From Gavia stellata (lineage: Eukaryota; Chordata; Aves; Gaviiformes; Gaviidae): a stretch of 64,000 nt of DNA. Numbering within the stretch: position 1 is the stretch's first letter; each line of letters begins with the position of its first letter. Position numbers and translations under genes: made by a program. The notes beneath the pieces are model-generated. The model made no database searches, had not been told where the DNA came from, and was given only the letters and a program-made list of their open reading frames with translations. Positions 23,261 to 36,100 of the stretch are shown piece after piece. The stretch lies in NCBI RefSeq assembly GCF_030936135.1, contig NC_082597.1, positions 78,660,495 through 78,724,494 of the forward strand, read 5' to 3'.

Positions 23261-26200
23261 GTGTATTTACTTCAACTCCTCTGGGAAGGATAAAACTACA
23301 AGCTTGAAATATAGTGAAGAACAGTGAAACGGTACAGTATTTCAGGATCGACACTATCATCAGATACCATGCAAGCCAAATGCACTGTTTTCTATCATTC
23401 ATTTTTTAACTTACAAATATCTTTAAAAACTGCCTATAGACTCATACATCATCATTCCTTTGTTTTGTTTTTATTTCTTCTGAAGCTCCTCACCATGAGT
23501 TTTTCTATTGGCAATATAATCACACAAACTAATGAGAGTTACTGTAAAAAAACAAGATGTGAGCAGCTGGGGGAAATAATTTAATTTAAATTCATCTCCA
23601 AATAAATAAAGGTGATATTTGCACTTCTGTGCCTAAAAGCACAGAAACATCACATTCGCAACATTCCAGAAATACCCTGTGAAACAAAAGCCATCCTGTC
23701 TTGGAAGGAAAGACGACACAGCAAGAGGACTGGGGGAAGACAGGACTGAGCAATTGCAGGGTAGAACTCCAGCTCTAATGCCAGGGTAAGTGAGACCAAG
23801 TGTTCAGCAGACACCACCTCAGTCTCTTCTGCTTCCCTATCTGTGGAGCCTTTATTTTAATCCAGGCAGAGTTTAATCATCTCTTAACAATAAAGTTTAA
23901 ACCCCCCTTTGCAGAAGTCAGCCACTAATTTTTTCTGCTGGTGAAATTAATTCACATGCGGAACTACTTCTCCCCAGCAATTACAAAGTCACTGCACAAC
24001 TCTTTCACAGAACGCCCCCCCAACCCTGTCACAGATAACGACAGAAAAAGGGCCTTTCTTTAATCACTTTTTCCCTATGCACTAATTTAGGGTAGGATTC
24101 CCGAGCTGTACAACCTGTGGGTTAGGGCATGGTGGATCACTGTGACTCACCACCACGGTTGTTCCCTGAGCCAAGTGTTTAAGCCACGCTGTACTCCAAA
24201 GGAAATCAATTCGGGGAATTTAAGGAATTCAAATTTTTTGCTAGGCAATAAACTGCACAGTGTACAGATCTCTGTTCAACAGGTCAAACGGGGCAGGACA
24301 GGGCAACCTCTTCCCAGAGAGAAAGGAGCTGTCAGCAGCCAGAAGCCACAGAGGCAGCACTCATCTGACCTCAGAAAGACAGAAAACGGACTTCCAAATG
24401 CTCCCCATGGCACTGGCATCTGCTGGACGTGTTTTGCAGCTCCTGCTCCTGTCCCAGTAAGCATCCTTGGTGAGCGGCAGGGGAACAAACCAGCCCTACC
24501 CAGCGCTAGGGCAGGAGTTACACCAAGAAGCCAGTGTTTGCTACAGCAGCAGTACTTTCAGATGCCTTACTCTCCGCACCACCGAAGGATCTGCTTTATA
24601 AAACGCAATAAGCCCTCACCAGGGTGCTATAACAACTCGCACCACCGCTCCCTGTCTGACTGGTAATATGTTTCACAGCGCAGGCACCCAAATTACAAGT
24701 CACTTCTGAAAAACATCTCACCCCTTATCTCATAAACACCTCTATCTGCAACATCTCTTTTACTCATTTTTAAACAATTCTTCCAGAAATAGCAAAAAGG
24801 CATCCATAAGGCATCTTGGCATAAAGGAAAGTGCTAAATCTGGGTTGGCCAAAACAAACAGCACTTCCCAGGGGCTCAATTTCCCATGCAAGTGCTGTAG
24901 CTCACAAATTAGTCTCAGCTACCTTCTACTGCTATGGTGCTGGACATGTGAAGGTGGTCATGCGATATTATGTGAAATAAATCAACAGGATCGGTTCCAC
25001 TCGTAGCAAACGATCCCGCTGTTGCTGGCACACTGTGGAGCCTCAGGCAGGGCCAAGGACGTAGGAAAGACTGGGGCAGACTCCATGTAGACCCTGTAGC
25101 CACTTGTTCAGCATTAGCCAATAAAGGAGACATCCAAATCAATCATTAAAAAAAACCCCTATAAAACTTAAAAAAATCTCAGACAAAGAACTTCAAACAC
25201 AAATTTTCACGATTCCATACATCTTAATCACTACTGTTTAAAATCAGCAATCTAAAATTTCTTGGCAGGCTGACCTAATTTGTCCATGTCCCAAGGAAGC
25301 TTGCTCAGCATCTGTATGCTTATCTTCCTGGTACTATGTACAAACGGCATATATACCAAGAACATAAAATCAAAACCTGAAACCTCAGAAAGCCCCCATT
25401 ACTCAGGCTCCTTACGTGCAAAAGAATTGCAGTTGTAAGATCACATAAATACTGTAGAAGTAGCTAGCTTAGCTGTCACCAAGGGATTTTCTTCATTTAA
25501 GTCCCAATCAAAAAATCAAGGGGTAAGTACTAACCTTTCATATTTAAGTGAATCATTTCAAGTGAATGTAGGCATTTGGGATTGACAGCACGGGAAACAG
25601 AAGACCGACGTATTTGCTGTTCTGACCTCTAAGTGCTCAGACATCAACAAATAGGAATGCTGTCAAAATCTCAATGAGTTCCCAGTAATGGAAACCATTA
25701 CGTGAGTTTAGGTAAGTCAGTGCTGCCAGTGCTGAGCATAGCACTTCCTAAATGAAGAGAAACACCTGCCTTACAGAAGTATTGTCTTATATTTACATAG
25801 AAATCACATGGTAAATGTGAGCCATATATATAAGATTAATACATATCTAAAAAAATATATAAATAAAAAATTAAAATATAATTTCTTAGTATACCTCATG
25901 CTTTTCATCAGAACATCATTTTGTGATATTCTAGGCTTCATTCATGTTGTCATGTTTGGCCTTCCAGAGTTAAGAAATTATGTGGACTGGAGAACATGCT
26001 GGATTTCAGACAGCTGAGTCCTCCCAAGAAAACAAGTCTGTCTCAGCCGGGGATCCAGGAGACACTGGGTCTTTTTCCAGGTCTGCTGCTGATTCACTTG
26101 GCCATGCCTCACCTTTATGCTTGTTTATCTGGCTTTAGATTAGATATGCCTTCCTGCAAGCGTGAAAATTTATTAATAGAAAGAACTACGTAAATTCTAA

Positions 26201-27154
26201 TTATTTATTCCCAGTGAAGTCCAAAAGCCAAGCTGGATATTTCCTCATGTGAGTCAAGATGATGACCCTTCTGCAGTTTCAGCAAGCTGAAATCCATTAT
26301 GGCACCTTTATAAAGTTTTCACAGGGTTACCAAGCTATGGCTGTAAAGGAGAATTACATCAGCTAGGCTGACCTCCTACATATCACAGACGTTTTACCCT
26401 GTTACTGCTTCACAAAACCCAGTTAATCACATTTGACTAGACAGTGCCTGGGAAAATACCTTATTTTGAGACCTCGTTCCAATGATTAATCATCCTCTTG
26501 GCTGAAAGTGTGCAACCTCATTTAATTCAGCTGCTTTCCTTTTGCCAGCCTCTGGTTCTTGTCATGCCTATCTCCACTATATTAAGCAGCTCTTTAACAC
26601 TCAGTTTTGGTTTGGTTTTTTGGTGGGTTTTTTTTGTTTGGTTGGTTGGGTTTTTTTCATTTGTTAATCTTTCCGATAAACCAGACAAAATTCCTTTAGG
26701 AGGTCTCGTGCCTCTTAGCAGGGAACCTCTGCAGAACTTGTGCTTCTTTTCCACCCTCTCGGTGTTTCACCAGTACTGGAGTTCTCTGGTATCGGCACAG
26801 TGCCGGTGTACACACCCTTACTACTCCCTCAGGATTGCACTTTTTCTGCACAGCAACACGACTGCATGCTAAATAACTCACACTCAGTGCCTTGCCTGTC
26901 CTTTCCAGAGCCTGTGTGCACTCCTGGCACTGAAGTATTGAATTATACTAATAAATAGTTCCACGTTTCCTAGGGATCAGGCTGCGCAGTCCGACGGTCA
27001 TGCCCTCATAATTTATGCAGCACCAATGTGTGTCATCTGCAAATGCGAATCGTACTAGTATGGTCCATCTCTGGGACTTCATGGGCTTCTGTGCCACAAC
27101 GCTCGTGCCTACTCTGGGGTGAGTAGAAACAAGCCTACTCCTGGAGTGCCTCAC

Positions 27155-27186
27155 AGCTACTCCCACCCGCAGCTACTCCCACCCGC
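27155..27186. repeat. 16-base tandem duplication
   Basis: The unit AGCTACTCCCACCCGC occurs twice without a spacer and without mismatches, inside the large intron. No function is inferred. Confidence 0.9.
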
Positions 27187-29430
27187 AACACACACGATCA
27201 CCGAACTGTTGTCAGGAGTTATCATCTGCACAAAAAGAACATACTAAGTACAAAGGAGCAAAGCATCTATTAACACTGATGTATTTTATTCACACAAATA
27301 CGCCTTTTGGAGATGTATATATTATGGACTGATTATCTTTACCAAAGAACAAGCCATACAAGATCTTGTACTGGAAGTCAATATAACTCATGTGTTAAGT
27401 CATACTCTTACAGACAGCTAGAACATTTTTAATCACAAAACCCAGAAAAACCCATCTAAGACCCCCCAGGTTTAAAATCTTTGTGAGAAACTGGATACTT
27501 TTTCACCATGCCTATTTGCTCCCCAAAACTTCCAGAATACAATCAATCTTTTTAATTGGTAATATTAATATGAACACTGGGATACTTAGCCCTCCTCCCC
27601 CGAAAAAAAACCTCTCTCAGGAGAGCATTAATTCTATATAGTTCCCAAGGCTTTAGAGCTGTTTGATGAAACCCGTGTGAACTGAAAATCACCTTGTTTG
27701 CACAGCTTAGCACATAAGCCTTTGAAAAACTCCTGAAAAGAAATCTACAATCAAAATCAATACAGGCTGTCACAGCTGGGCAGCACAGAAAGCACGGGGT
27801 AATAAGAACAGGAGTTACAAGAAGCACTATTTTGTTGGCATTCAGAAGCCATCCAAAAAAAGCAGATTCAGGTTTTCTGTGAAAAAGAAGTCTAATGGGA
27901 TTACAGGTCTATCTTGTAGTAGCACCACTTTTCAGGGTTTTTTCAGACCACATTCACTAAAAAACAGTAAAGGGGAGGGGGTTGAACATGAAAAGGGAGA
28001 GGAAGAAGATACAGTGAACAGAATTCAAGACTTTTTCCATAATACAAGTTACAGCAAGGAAATACTCTTACTGTCTCCAGAGCCAGCTGCAATACGGAGA
28101 CTGAAAATTGATTTTTAGGATTTTACATTGACAGGTTTGGTTCAAACTATTAGGAAAAAATCAGCAAAAGAAAAAAGTTTCTTTCAAAAACTGGTCCATC
28201 TTCTACAAAAGCAGAATTCTGCTCCAGCGTGCACTCATCAGCGCGCAGTTTTGAAAGTCCCCATCACACAGTGCATCCAACTATTGTGAAGCCTAGTGGC
28301 TTTCAACATTAGAAGCATCTTTCTCACATTTATCCAAGTATTTCCTTTTACTAGTCTTCCCTGTAGCAGAAAGGTATAATTCCAAAACGGTATCTAAAAT
28401 ACTAACCAGATTAAGTCGTCTTTCTAAATTCACTGTCCAAAGGAACTAATGTCCCTCTCTCCCATGCTTCAGATCCACCCCCAAACACAGTCCTAGTTTG
28501 TTCTGCTCTTTTCTTGTGTGCATCATCCACCAGCCACTTGTTTTACCTTTCTCCCACTTCAACAATCTCTGTTCAGCACTGAGGTACCTTTAAGTAAATG
28601 GTGTAACCCAGATGGACGTTAACAGAGCAAACTGGTATTACCAGCAGCATAGCCCATCTCCATTTTTTAGACAACACTTCACTCTCGGACACCTAATATT
28701 TTGTACTTCCACAAGCACTTGTTTAAGCACCTAATCACATAGCTGGGATTTTTGTGTGGCATCCTCTCTCCTCACCCCAGCAAGCAAACCTACAGCAGTA
28801 GGGAACCAGATAGCTTTGGTACTGGTACCTATGTAGCTGCAACAGCACGAGCCTGGCACAAGTCGGCAACTCGAGCTGTTAGGCTTTCTTGTTCTGTTTC
28901 AGCAGCTTCACATGCAGCAGCACCACTAGCACAGCACGCAGTTGGAAGTAGCGTTGTTTCACAGTCTGCAGGCAGCCACAGACACATACGTACCCCATCC
29001 AGACCCCCCCAGCAAGCAGAAGTGTTGGTTCTCCAGGATTCAGGGCATCAGAAGAGCCCCTCCATGCAGGTGTGATACTGAGCTGCTTTCATTATCAATT
29101 ATATACGAGTCTGATACATACCACGCTTCACACAGCACAAGACATTTAGTTATAAATTTGGACTGCAAAAGAAGATTACATTTTTACCAGTGCAAAAAAT
29201 CATGCTAAAATTTTTCTCTTAGGGGAATGAAAGAGGCCTTAAAAAAAAAAATCAGAGCAAATATTTTAATGCACAACAAAGAAGTGGTGCTAAATGCTAA
29301 ACGCCAGCCATCAAGCAATGTCAGGACAAAAAAAGTTATACTTAACTATAATTGCAGTATTAGTGTAAGTTCTAGTTATGTCCCAAGCTGGACAGAACAT
29401 TAAAATCCCTTTTCTTTCTGGATCCTTTGA

Positions 29431-29448
29431 ACACACACACACACACAC
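29431..29448. repeat. (AC)9 microsatellite
   Basis: Nine uninterrupted AC units lie in an intron, followed by CCCCGCCC. A likely polymorphic marker with no other role seen. Confidence 0.95.
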
Positions 29449-32400
29449 CCCGCCCACAAGTAACTTGAAACACCAGTAGTGCTACTATAGCAAGACAGTT
29501 TATGGATGTGAAGGAGAGATAATCTGTGACTACAGCAGCTTTTTATTAGAACCAACTGGTTGGACAGCAAGAGCAAACTTCGGGGCATAAGCAGTCATCT
29601 TTGGCTCCTTCCGCCACAACAACTAATCTATTTTTCCCCAACCTACGCAAAGACATCAATTCTCACTCCCAGACCTCAGCTCTCCAGTAACCTGAAAATA
29701 TGGTACCTTCCATGGATTCTCAAAACCCAATATACTTGTGGACTTCTGCGTCATCTCCATGACTAATGTCACCAAGGCTATCATTGATACAAATGCATTT
29801 TGGAGGCAGCAATCAAGCTATAATAAGCTACTGGAATGCTTAGGAGAGTCCTAAAAAAGGCACTAAGAGAAAAATCCAGGTCCTCTGATAGAAGTGGACC
29901 TCCGTTAGAATGCAAATGATAAAGGGCATTCACTTTCAATGTTTTACTCTCACTGCAGTTCTGGAACACTTCAAATCCCAGCAGGCTTGCTCCTAACAAT
30001 GTTAACTAAAAGAAAACAATACATGCACACCCCTTGAAAACTTTCAGAATATTAAAGATGTAGCAACTCTAAGTTTTGAATCAGCCTCACAAATGCTTCA
30101 AGCTAATTTAATACACTGGTGATGGGAAAAGGTTTATATTGATTTCTGAATCTAAAAAAATAATAAAATAATACAAACAATCGATAAGCTCCATGACCCT
30201 GATTTAATGCAGAGCACTCTACCCTGGTCTGAACATTTTATGGTATTTTTACCAGCAGGTGTCAGGTCTGAGATTAGCAGATATTAGAAGGTAGATTCAG
30301 TTCGAGCCAAAGCTACCCAGTACCAGAAGAGAGGGTTTGTGTGCAGTGATTCCTTTTCGTCTTGCTCTTGGGGAGGGAGTAGAGGCAATTCCTAAAAAAA
30401 ATGAAATGTGAAAAATAAGACTGCTGCCTGAAACCCAGTGGCAATACAGATCTGTGTGACAAATGCTGAAGTCTTTGCAATGTCTGGCTTTAGCACCTCC
30501 TCCAGCTCATCGGAGCAAGGCTGGCTGCACAGAGACTGATCTGCCAGAAATCTGCCAAAACACGCCCAAACTTTCCCTACAGCGTGGAGCTGCCATTACA
30601 ACAGCATTCGCTTCTTTGGCCAAAAACTCCCACCTCCAGACCACTGAGACGCAGGTCATTTCTTGCTTCCTTGCCTACGGACTAGAACGTATCAACAACA
30701 TGATGCAATTCAGAAGGAAAAGACAGTATCCTAGGAGCTGCCAGCAGTCTTTGGCACAGAAACAGGGCATTTTCTCAGAACAAGAAATCACCACGAACGG
30801 CACGGAGGTCCCTACTCTCATCTCCAAAGACTTTGGCCTCACATGTATTTAACAAGCTGGGAGAAGTCACAATAGCACAGACCTGTATACGAAGCAGTGT
30901 TTTTGTGTTTTGTAACAGCCTGCCAAGCATCATTGGAGAATATACACCCAATAAGACAACATGAACAGATCCAACCAAGTCACCCATGAAAATCCATCTG
31001 CTCACTCATCCGCTCAGCATCGACAGACCCGTTTTTATTAAATGGGAAGAAAAATCAAAGAAGTCTGGTATTTTCTGGAACACGGAGAGAAGCCCTATGG
31101 GAAGGGTGCATCCCCAGTCCTGTCACATAGAGAAGCTGCAGAAGGGACAGTGACATTGAGAACAGATTAGATTCTAAGCCTTGCCTAGACTACATCCAAG
31201 ATAATATTTAAAAGGGGACAACTGTATTCAGCAATGCAACAATGTATTAAAATGAAAAAGAAAGATTCTTTCAGATGTCACATGGAGCCATCGTCTTAGG
31301 GTTACTGCTATTATAATCTTCACTGGCAGTAACTGTAAAGGACAACGAGAAGAAAGCCCTCCAAAACAAAATTCCAAGTCGCTTTTCCTGGATACTATTA
31401 ATTATTTAGAAGTTGCACCTGATCGCTCTCGAACACACTCAGGAGCCCACATAAAGGCAGCATAATGCCCAGTAGCTACAGCAACTCCACACCCACCTTA
31501 GCTATAAAGCTGAACAAAGCCCACTGCAATAAAGTGACTGCAAACCGTTTCGTGCAAGAAGCAAAAGTTCAGCTACAGACAAAAACATCCATTTTCTAAA
31601 AATTTGCTTCAATATTAATTACTTAGAATTCTCTCCCCACAACCACTTTGGTATAATCAAAAGCCAAACCAACAGAAAGCGCAGTAAACGATCTAAAAAG
31701 CTGACTGTAATTTCCAGTGTCTCTGGATAAATCAGAACAGCAAGAAGGTCTCTCACACTTCAGTGTCTTGCAGAGGTTCCTTCAGAGGTTCAAATGGGAC
31801 AAGTTGCGTGCCCAACAGCAGTTGCTCATTTTTGCTGTGATGCACTTACCCAGGAGGGTCTATTCACAGCTTTGGACTCCCTCTTCCATTTGTTGGGATG
31901 AGAAATGCTGGGTGACTGTAACTTCTGCTACTCCTTCATGACCTGCAGGCACAGCCCAGATCATCCCAAAAGGCAGTATTTATGTCCTATCTCTGCCAAC
32001 ACCATGCTGACATTTAGCTTCAACATTGAACTTGGAAGATTTACTGCAAATGCTACGTGTATTTGTAGGCAAGGACACGGGAGGGTGTTTGCAGGTGGAA
32101 TAAGAGCCTTGGAGAATGGCAGTGGATTATCCTCTTTCATCACCCAAGTTACAGGATGGCTGATGAGACATGAAAGATGTTGCTGCAACAGACACCATTC
32201 CTACTCGAGGCCATACTAATCAGGAACAGGGGGTTCACAGGTAGCTAGCTACCAGCAAACATGCTTTTTAAATTGAAATGTAAATAAACAATTCACTCTC
32301 TTTTGTCACACTTACCTGTAAACGGGAGACCCATTCAAGTCAAAATCATCCAGTCTACGCTGCAAGAATAGCTGCAATATTTCCTACCCTGAAGAAGCCG

Positions 32401-33138
32401 TGTTTGTTTAAATAAGCAGCTGAATTTGTTGCAAAATGTCTTCTCCCTTCCTGTCCTCTTTCTCATCTCTCTTGCTTATATTTAGGACTTTACAACAGCA
32501 GCAATCACCTCAGGTGAATGTGGGATTGCCAGACAGATGTCATCTTAGAGCAAACTGGCTATATGTATAGAAAGCTGTGGGGTTATCGACGTAATGGTGG
32601 ACATAATGGGGAAAAAATACAATATCTGGTTTAAGAAAATGGGACTTACACAACTGAGTTCCTTCCCACTCCCACCCATCTTTCAAATGCATTGGCCAAC
32701 TTCAGATGAACTTGACACAGGTCTCACTGATTGTATCATTGCGACCACCGGCAATCAGACACCGCCACATTACTACTACTGCTGAAGAAGGGCCGGGGAA
32801 GCTCCGTCTTTTTCTCAGACGCCACTTGCCATGAACCACCCACAGCACCAGCTACCTTTTGCCTTGGCAGCAACCGAAAAGACGGAAAAGGACTACACAG
32901 GTTAAGAGGCATGGGACATTGCTGGAGGGACACTGGGGACATAGCGGGGAGATGAGCTGTACTTTGGAAGGACCCAGGGAATACCGCAGGAATGGAGTCA
33001 CAGCAGTCAAGAAGAGAAGCAAGATTAGTCAAAGGGATTTTTTGCAAGGTATCAGACATAGCCATAGGCCTGGCTATATTATTCTGCAACTCAGTTTATT
33101 TTACCCTCTATATTTAATGGGAATGAAATTCTTGCCCA

Positions 33139-33172
33139 CTGAAGTGAATGGCAAAATTCTCAGCAACTTCAG
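33139..33172. repeat. Ancient palindromic (MITE-like) amniote repeat
   Basis: Inverted arms CTGAAGT (33139-33145) and ACTTCAG (33166-33172) enclose GAATGGCAAAATTCTCAGCA. The context resembles the old vertebrate palindromic repeat family with 'GAAGTCAATGGCAAAA' cores, and is the same general type as the copy near 12285. The family name is uncertain and the copy is decayed. Confidence 0.5.
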
Positions 33173-36100
33173 AGGAGCTGGGATTTCACCTCAAGATTTT
33201 CCAAGTATTTGTAATTTATACACACATACCTCAAGGGAAATTTGTCATTGGTGTGTTTACGATAGTCTAGATTGAAGTGTTTAAAAACCAGGCAGACCAC
33301 TGTAACTATGATCAGATTCCAAAGAGGAATAATTACCTATAACATTCATTAATATGAAGATTCACCACACAGGACCTTTTCTTTTGGACCAAAGTAATTT
33401 GCTGGATTTATAGACCTATTTGCAGTCCTATCACGAAAAGCCACGGACCTTGTAAAGTTTATTAGTCTTCATGCAAGAAATATATAAAGCAACAGTAATG
33501 ATTCTAAATAAGGTAATGAGTGCTAAAAAGATAATGTGATTGTATAAAACATTTCTATTTGGTACAAAAACACAAAGGGTAGTAAAATATTGCATTAGAA
33601 AAACTTAATTTATACTTTGTTGTCATTTAAAGACTCCACTTGCAATTATGAAACTGGGAAAAACAGCCATTACAAGGAGAATCATTAGCATGATTTGCAT
33701 GACACGTACTATGATTTTTTTATTCCTGAGGATGGATATTGGTTAAGGAGGTTAAAACAGACAGTGATTTCACCATATTTGATAAGGTTCAGCATGGTTC
33801 CCAATCACTTAAGTTTAGCTTTTATTAGGCAAAGAGCTAGAAGTATGCTTTCTTTTCATAGTTAATTTGGGATTTTAAAGAGAGTAAGATGACTAGGCTG
33901 ACTGCTCTCCCTTCTAACAATCAAACAGGACTTAAATCCTTAAGGGAATAAGATGATCATGAACTAGATGGCTTGAAAACTTTTTCTTGTGCTAACCAAG
34001 AGCTTTTAGGGAGAAAGCCTCATACAGCTGTGAAGGAGAGCAAAGCAGGGCTTTGTTCCTTGAACAAAGCTCTGAGCAAGATATGCTAAAATTCTAATCT
34101 TGCACCACTTCATTATACAACCCTCTTGTACCTTCCATGGACTAATGCGCAGTAACGCTGAAAGTCTCAGGCTGGGGACAACAGAGGTAACCGTACCCAC
34201 GGACTGGTTGACTCATCACCTCTTCCCTGAACAACTGCAGTTGCAGTCAAAGCTTGAAAACAGCAAAGTCAACTCACACGTAGCGTTTATTCCCTCCCAG
34301 TTCTTTTCCTCTTGATATTCTGTTCTGCAAAGCTATTCCCACTACTCACATGGGTTTCAGTGCTGCTGTAATTCCTTACAACCTAATCTTTCTCCTGTCA
34401 TTTATTGATCTGGTTGCAGATGACGGCTTAATGACATAAGACTGCCCTAAAGTCAACATTTTAGTTCATCTTAGAGTGAGAAGTGCTCTGATTTTTGAAG
34501 TCCAGCCCCTGAAATGCAAGGTGAATTACACTGCTCATCATCCCAACCCCTTTCAGAAAAGGTGAGGCATCACTGCAAACATCCCCCAACTTTGATCCAC
34601 TGGCATCCTTTCCTTCCACCCAACTGCGCTTTTGGGGGAAGAACAGACTTAGGTCTATGACTAGGTCTGAACTGAACAGTAAACTTTAAAAACTCAGACC
34701 CCATTTATCTCTAATGAGACAAGTGTAAAGGAACGCAGAGCAATCTATAGCATCAGCTGGCAGCTAGAAACAGCACCTTCTTCCCTCTTCAAAGACAGAT
34801 AACACCCTCCTGTAACCTTTGCACATCATCAATCTGTAGCAAAAAAACACTGTTTGCCCCCCTCATTTGAGGCCATACCCCAAACACTGATTTTTTAGAC
34901 CCTGCACTGCCTTGAGATTGTGCTTTCTCACTGAATTCTCATTTTCTTTCTTCATTATTACATACGTTTATATCTCAATATTAAAAAAATCACCTTAAAA
35001 TTAATTATAGCTCTTGCAAAAGTAATTCTCAATCACAAGGAACTCCTACTAAACGTATTCTCTTTTCTTCTTTTCAATGACCACAAGGCATTCCTTCTGG
35101 ATCAGCAAGTCACAGTCATAGAAAACAAAAGTTTTAACAAGCCTACATATCTAATTGCTTCCAGTATCTGCATATTGTACTTGAAGAAGCAGAATCTAAA
35201 GCAAGAAGAAGGACGAGTAAAATAGAAGTCTGAGAAAAGCTAATGGGACCCACAGAGTTAAAAGTTGACTTAAACCAACCATAACTGAAATTACTTACGT
35301 GAAAAGAAACCAAAAAGTCTAGTTCTGCCTTTACAATTCTAGCAATAGCAGAAGAGCTATAAAAGATCAAAAATAAGAAAAGCGCAAGTTGTTCAAATTA
35401 CTGGAACAGTCTGAATGCTTGATGATGCTAATCGAACAAATGAGGGGAAAGCAAGAACACGCAAGTCATAAGACACACAGGGTGTGGAAACTGTTCCTGC
35501 AGCATAGTTCTGGCACCAAGAAAGCCACTGTAACTGTGGCTAAGCAAGACAAGGCTGGGAGTTAAAACATGCTGATTGGTATCAGCAAGGCATGAAATCA
35601 CTGTATCTGAGATACTGATGAAGTAATCCTAGCCGCTGCCTGACACTTGCATCAACTTTCATTCCCCAATTCAAACGCTCCATAGATCTGCTAAATCAGC
35701 TTTCAAAAATTGAAAGGATAGATACACATGCGACTATTTGAGCATTATCAAACGTGGCCCCAGACCGCAGGGTAACCAGTATTATCAGACGTAACAGGTT
35801 GCTCACTGTTACCTTATTCCTGTGATATTATTTCCCAGCCTTTCTGAAGTCCTCCCTAAAAAAGCACGAGTGCCTGAAGCAACACGTAGTGTGCCTCCTG
35901 CAGACTACAGTCAGTGAAACAAGGGGAGGCACGCTACATCAGTAACGAAGGCAGCAAAGACACGGGAGAAATAAGATTACAGAATGTTAATAAACCATTG
36001 TATTTCAAACCATCTCTGTTGAATGTGGAAATGCATAAACTGCGTTACGACTAGAAAACGTGGGGGGAAAAAATACAACTCGTGGATAGACCAGACATCT

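Noticed and set aside
24142..24666. Longest non-CR1, non-KIAA0930 single frame in the big intron (174 codons, plus strand)
   Set aside because: It has no ATG at the start (it begins at GTG), the peptide shows no recognisable domain or conserved pattern, and it has no promoter or splice context. Chance in a locally GC-richer stretch is the simplest explanation.
32859..33275. 138-codon plus-strand frame
   Set aside because: Low-complexity basic start, no family resemblance, and it runs through the decayed palindromic repeat at 33139-33172.
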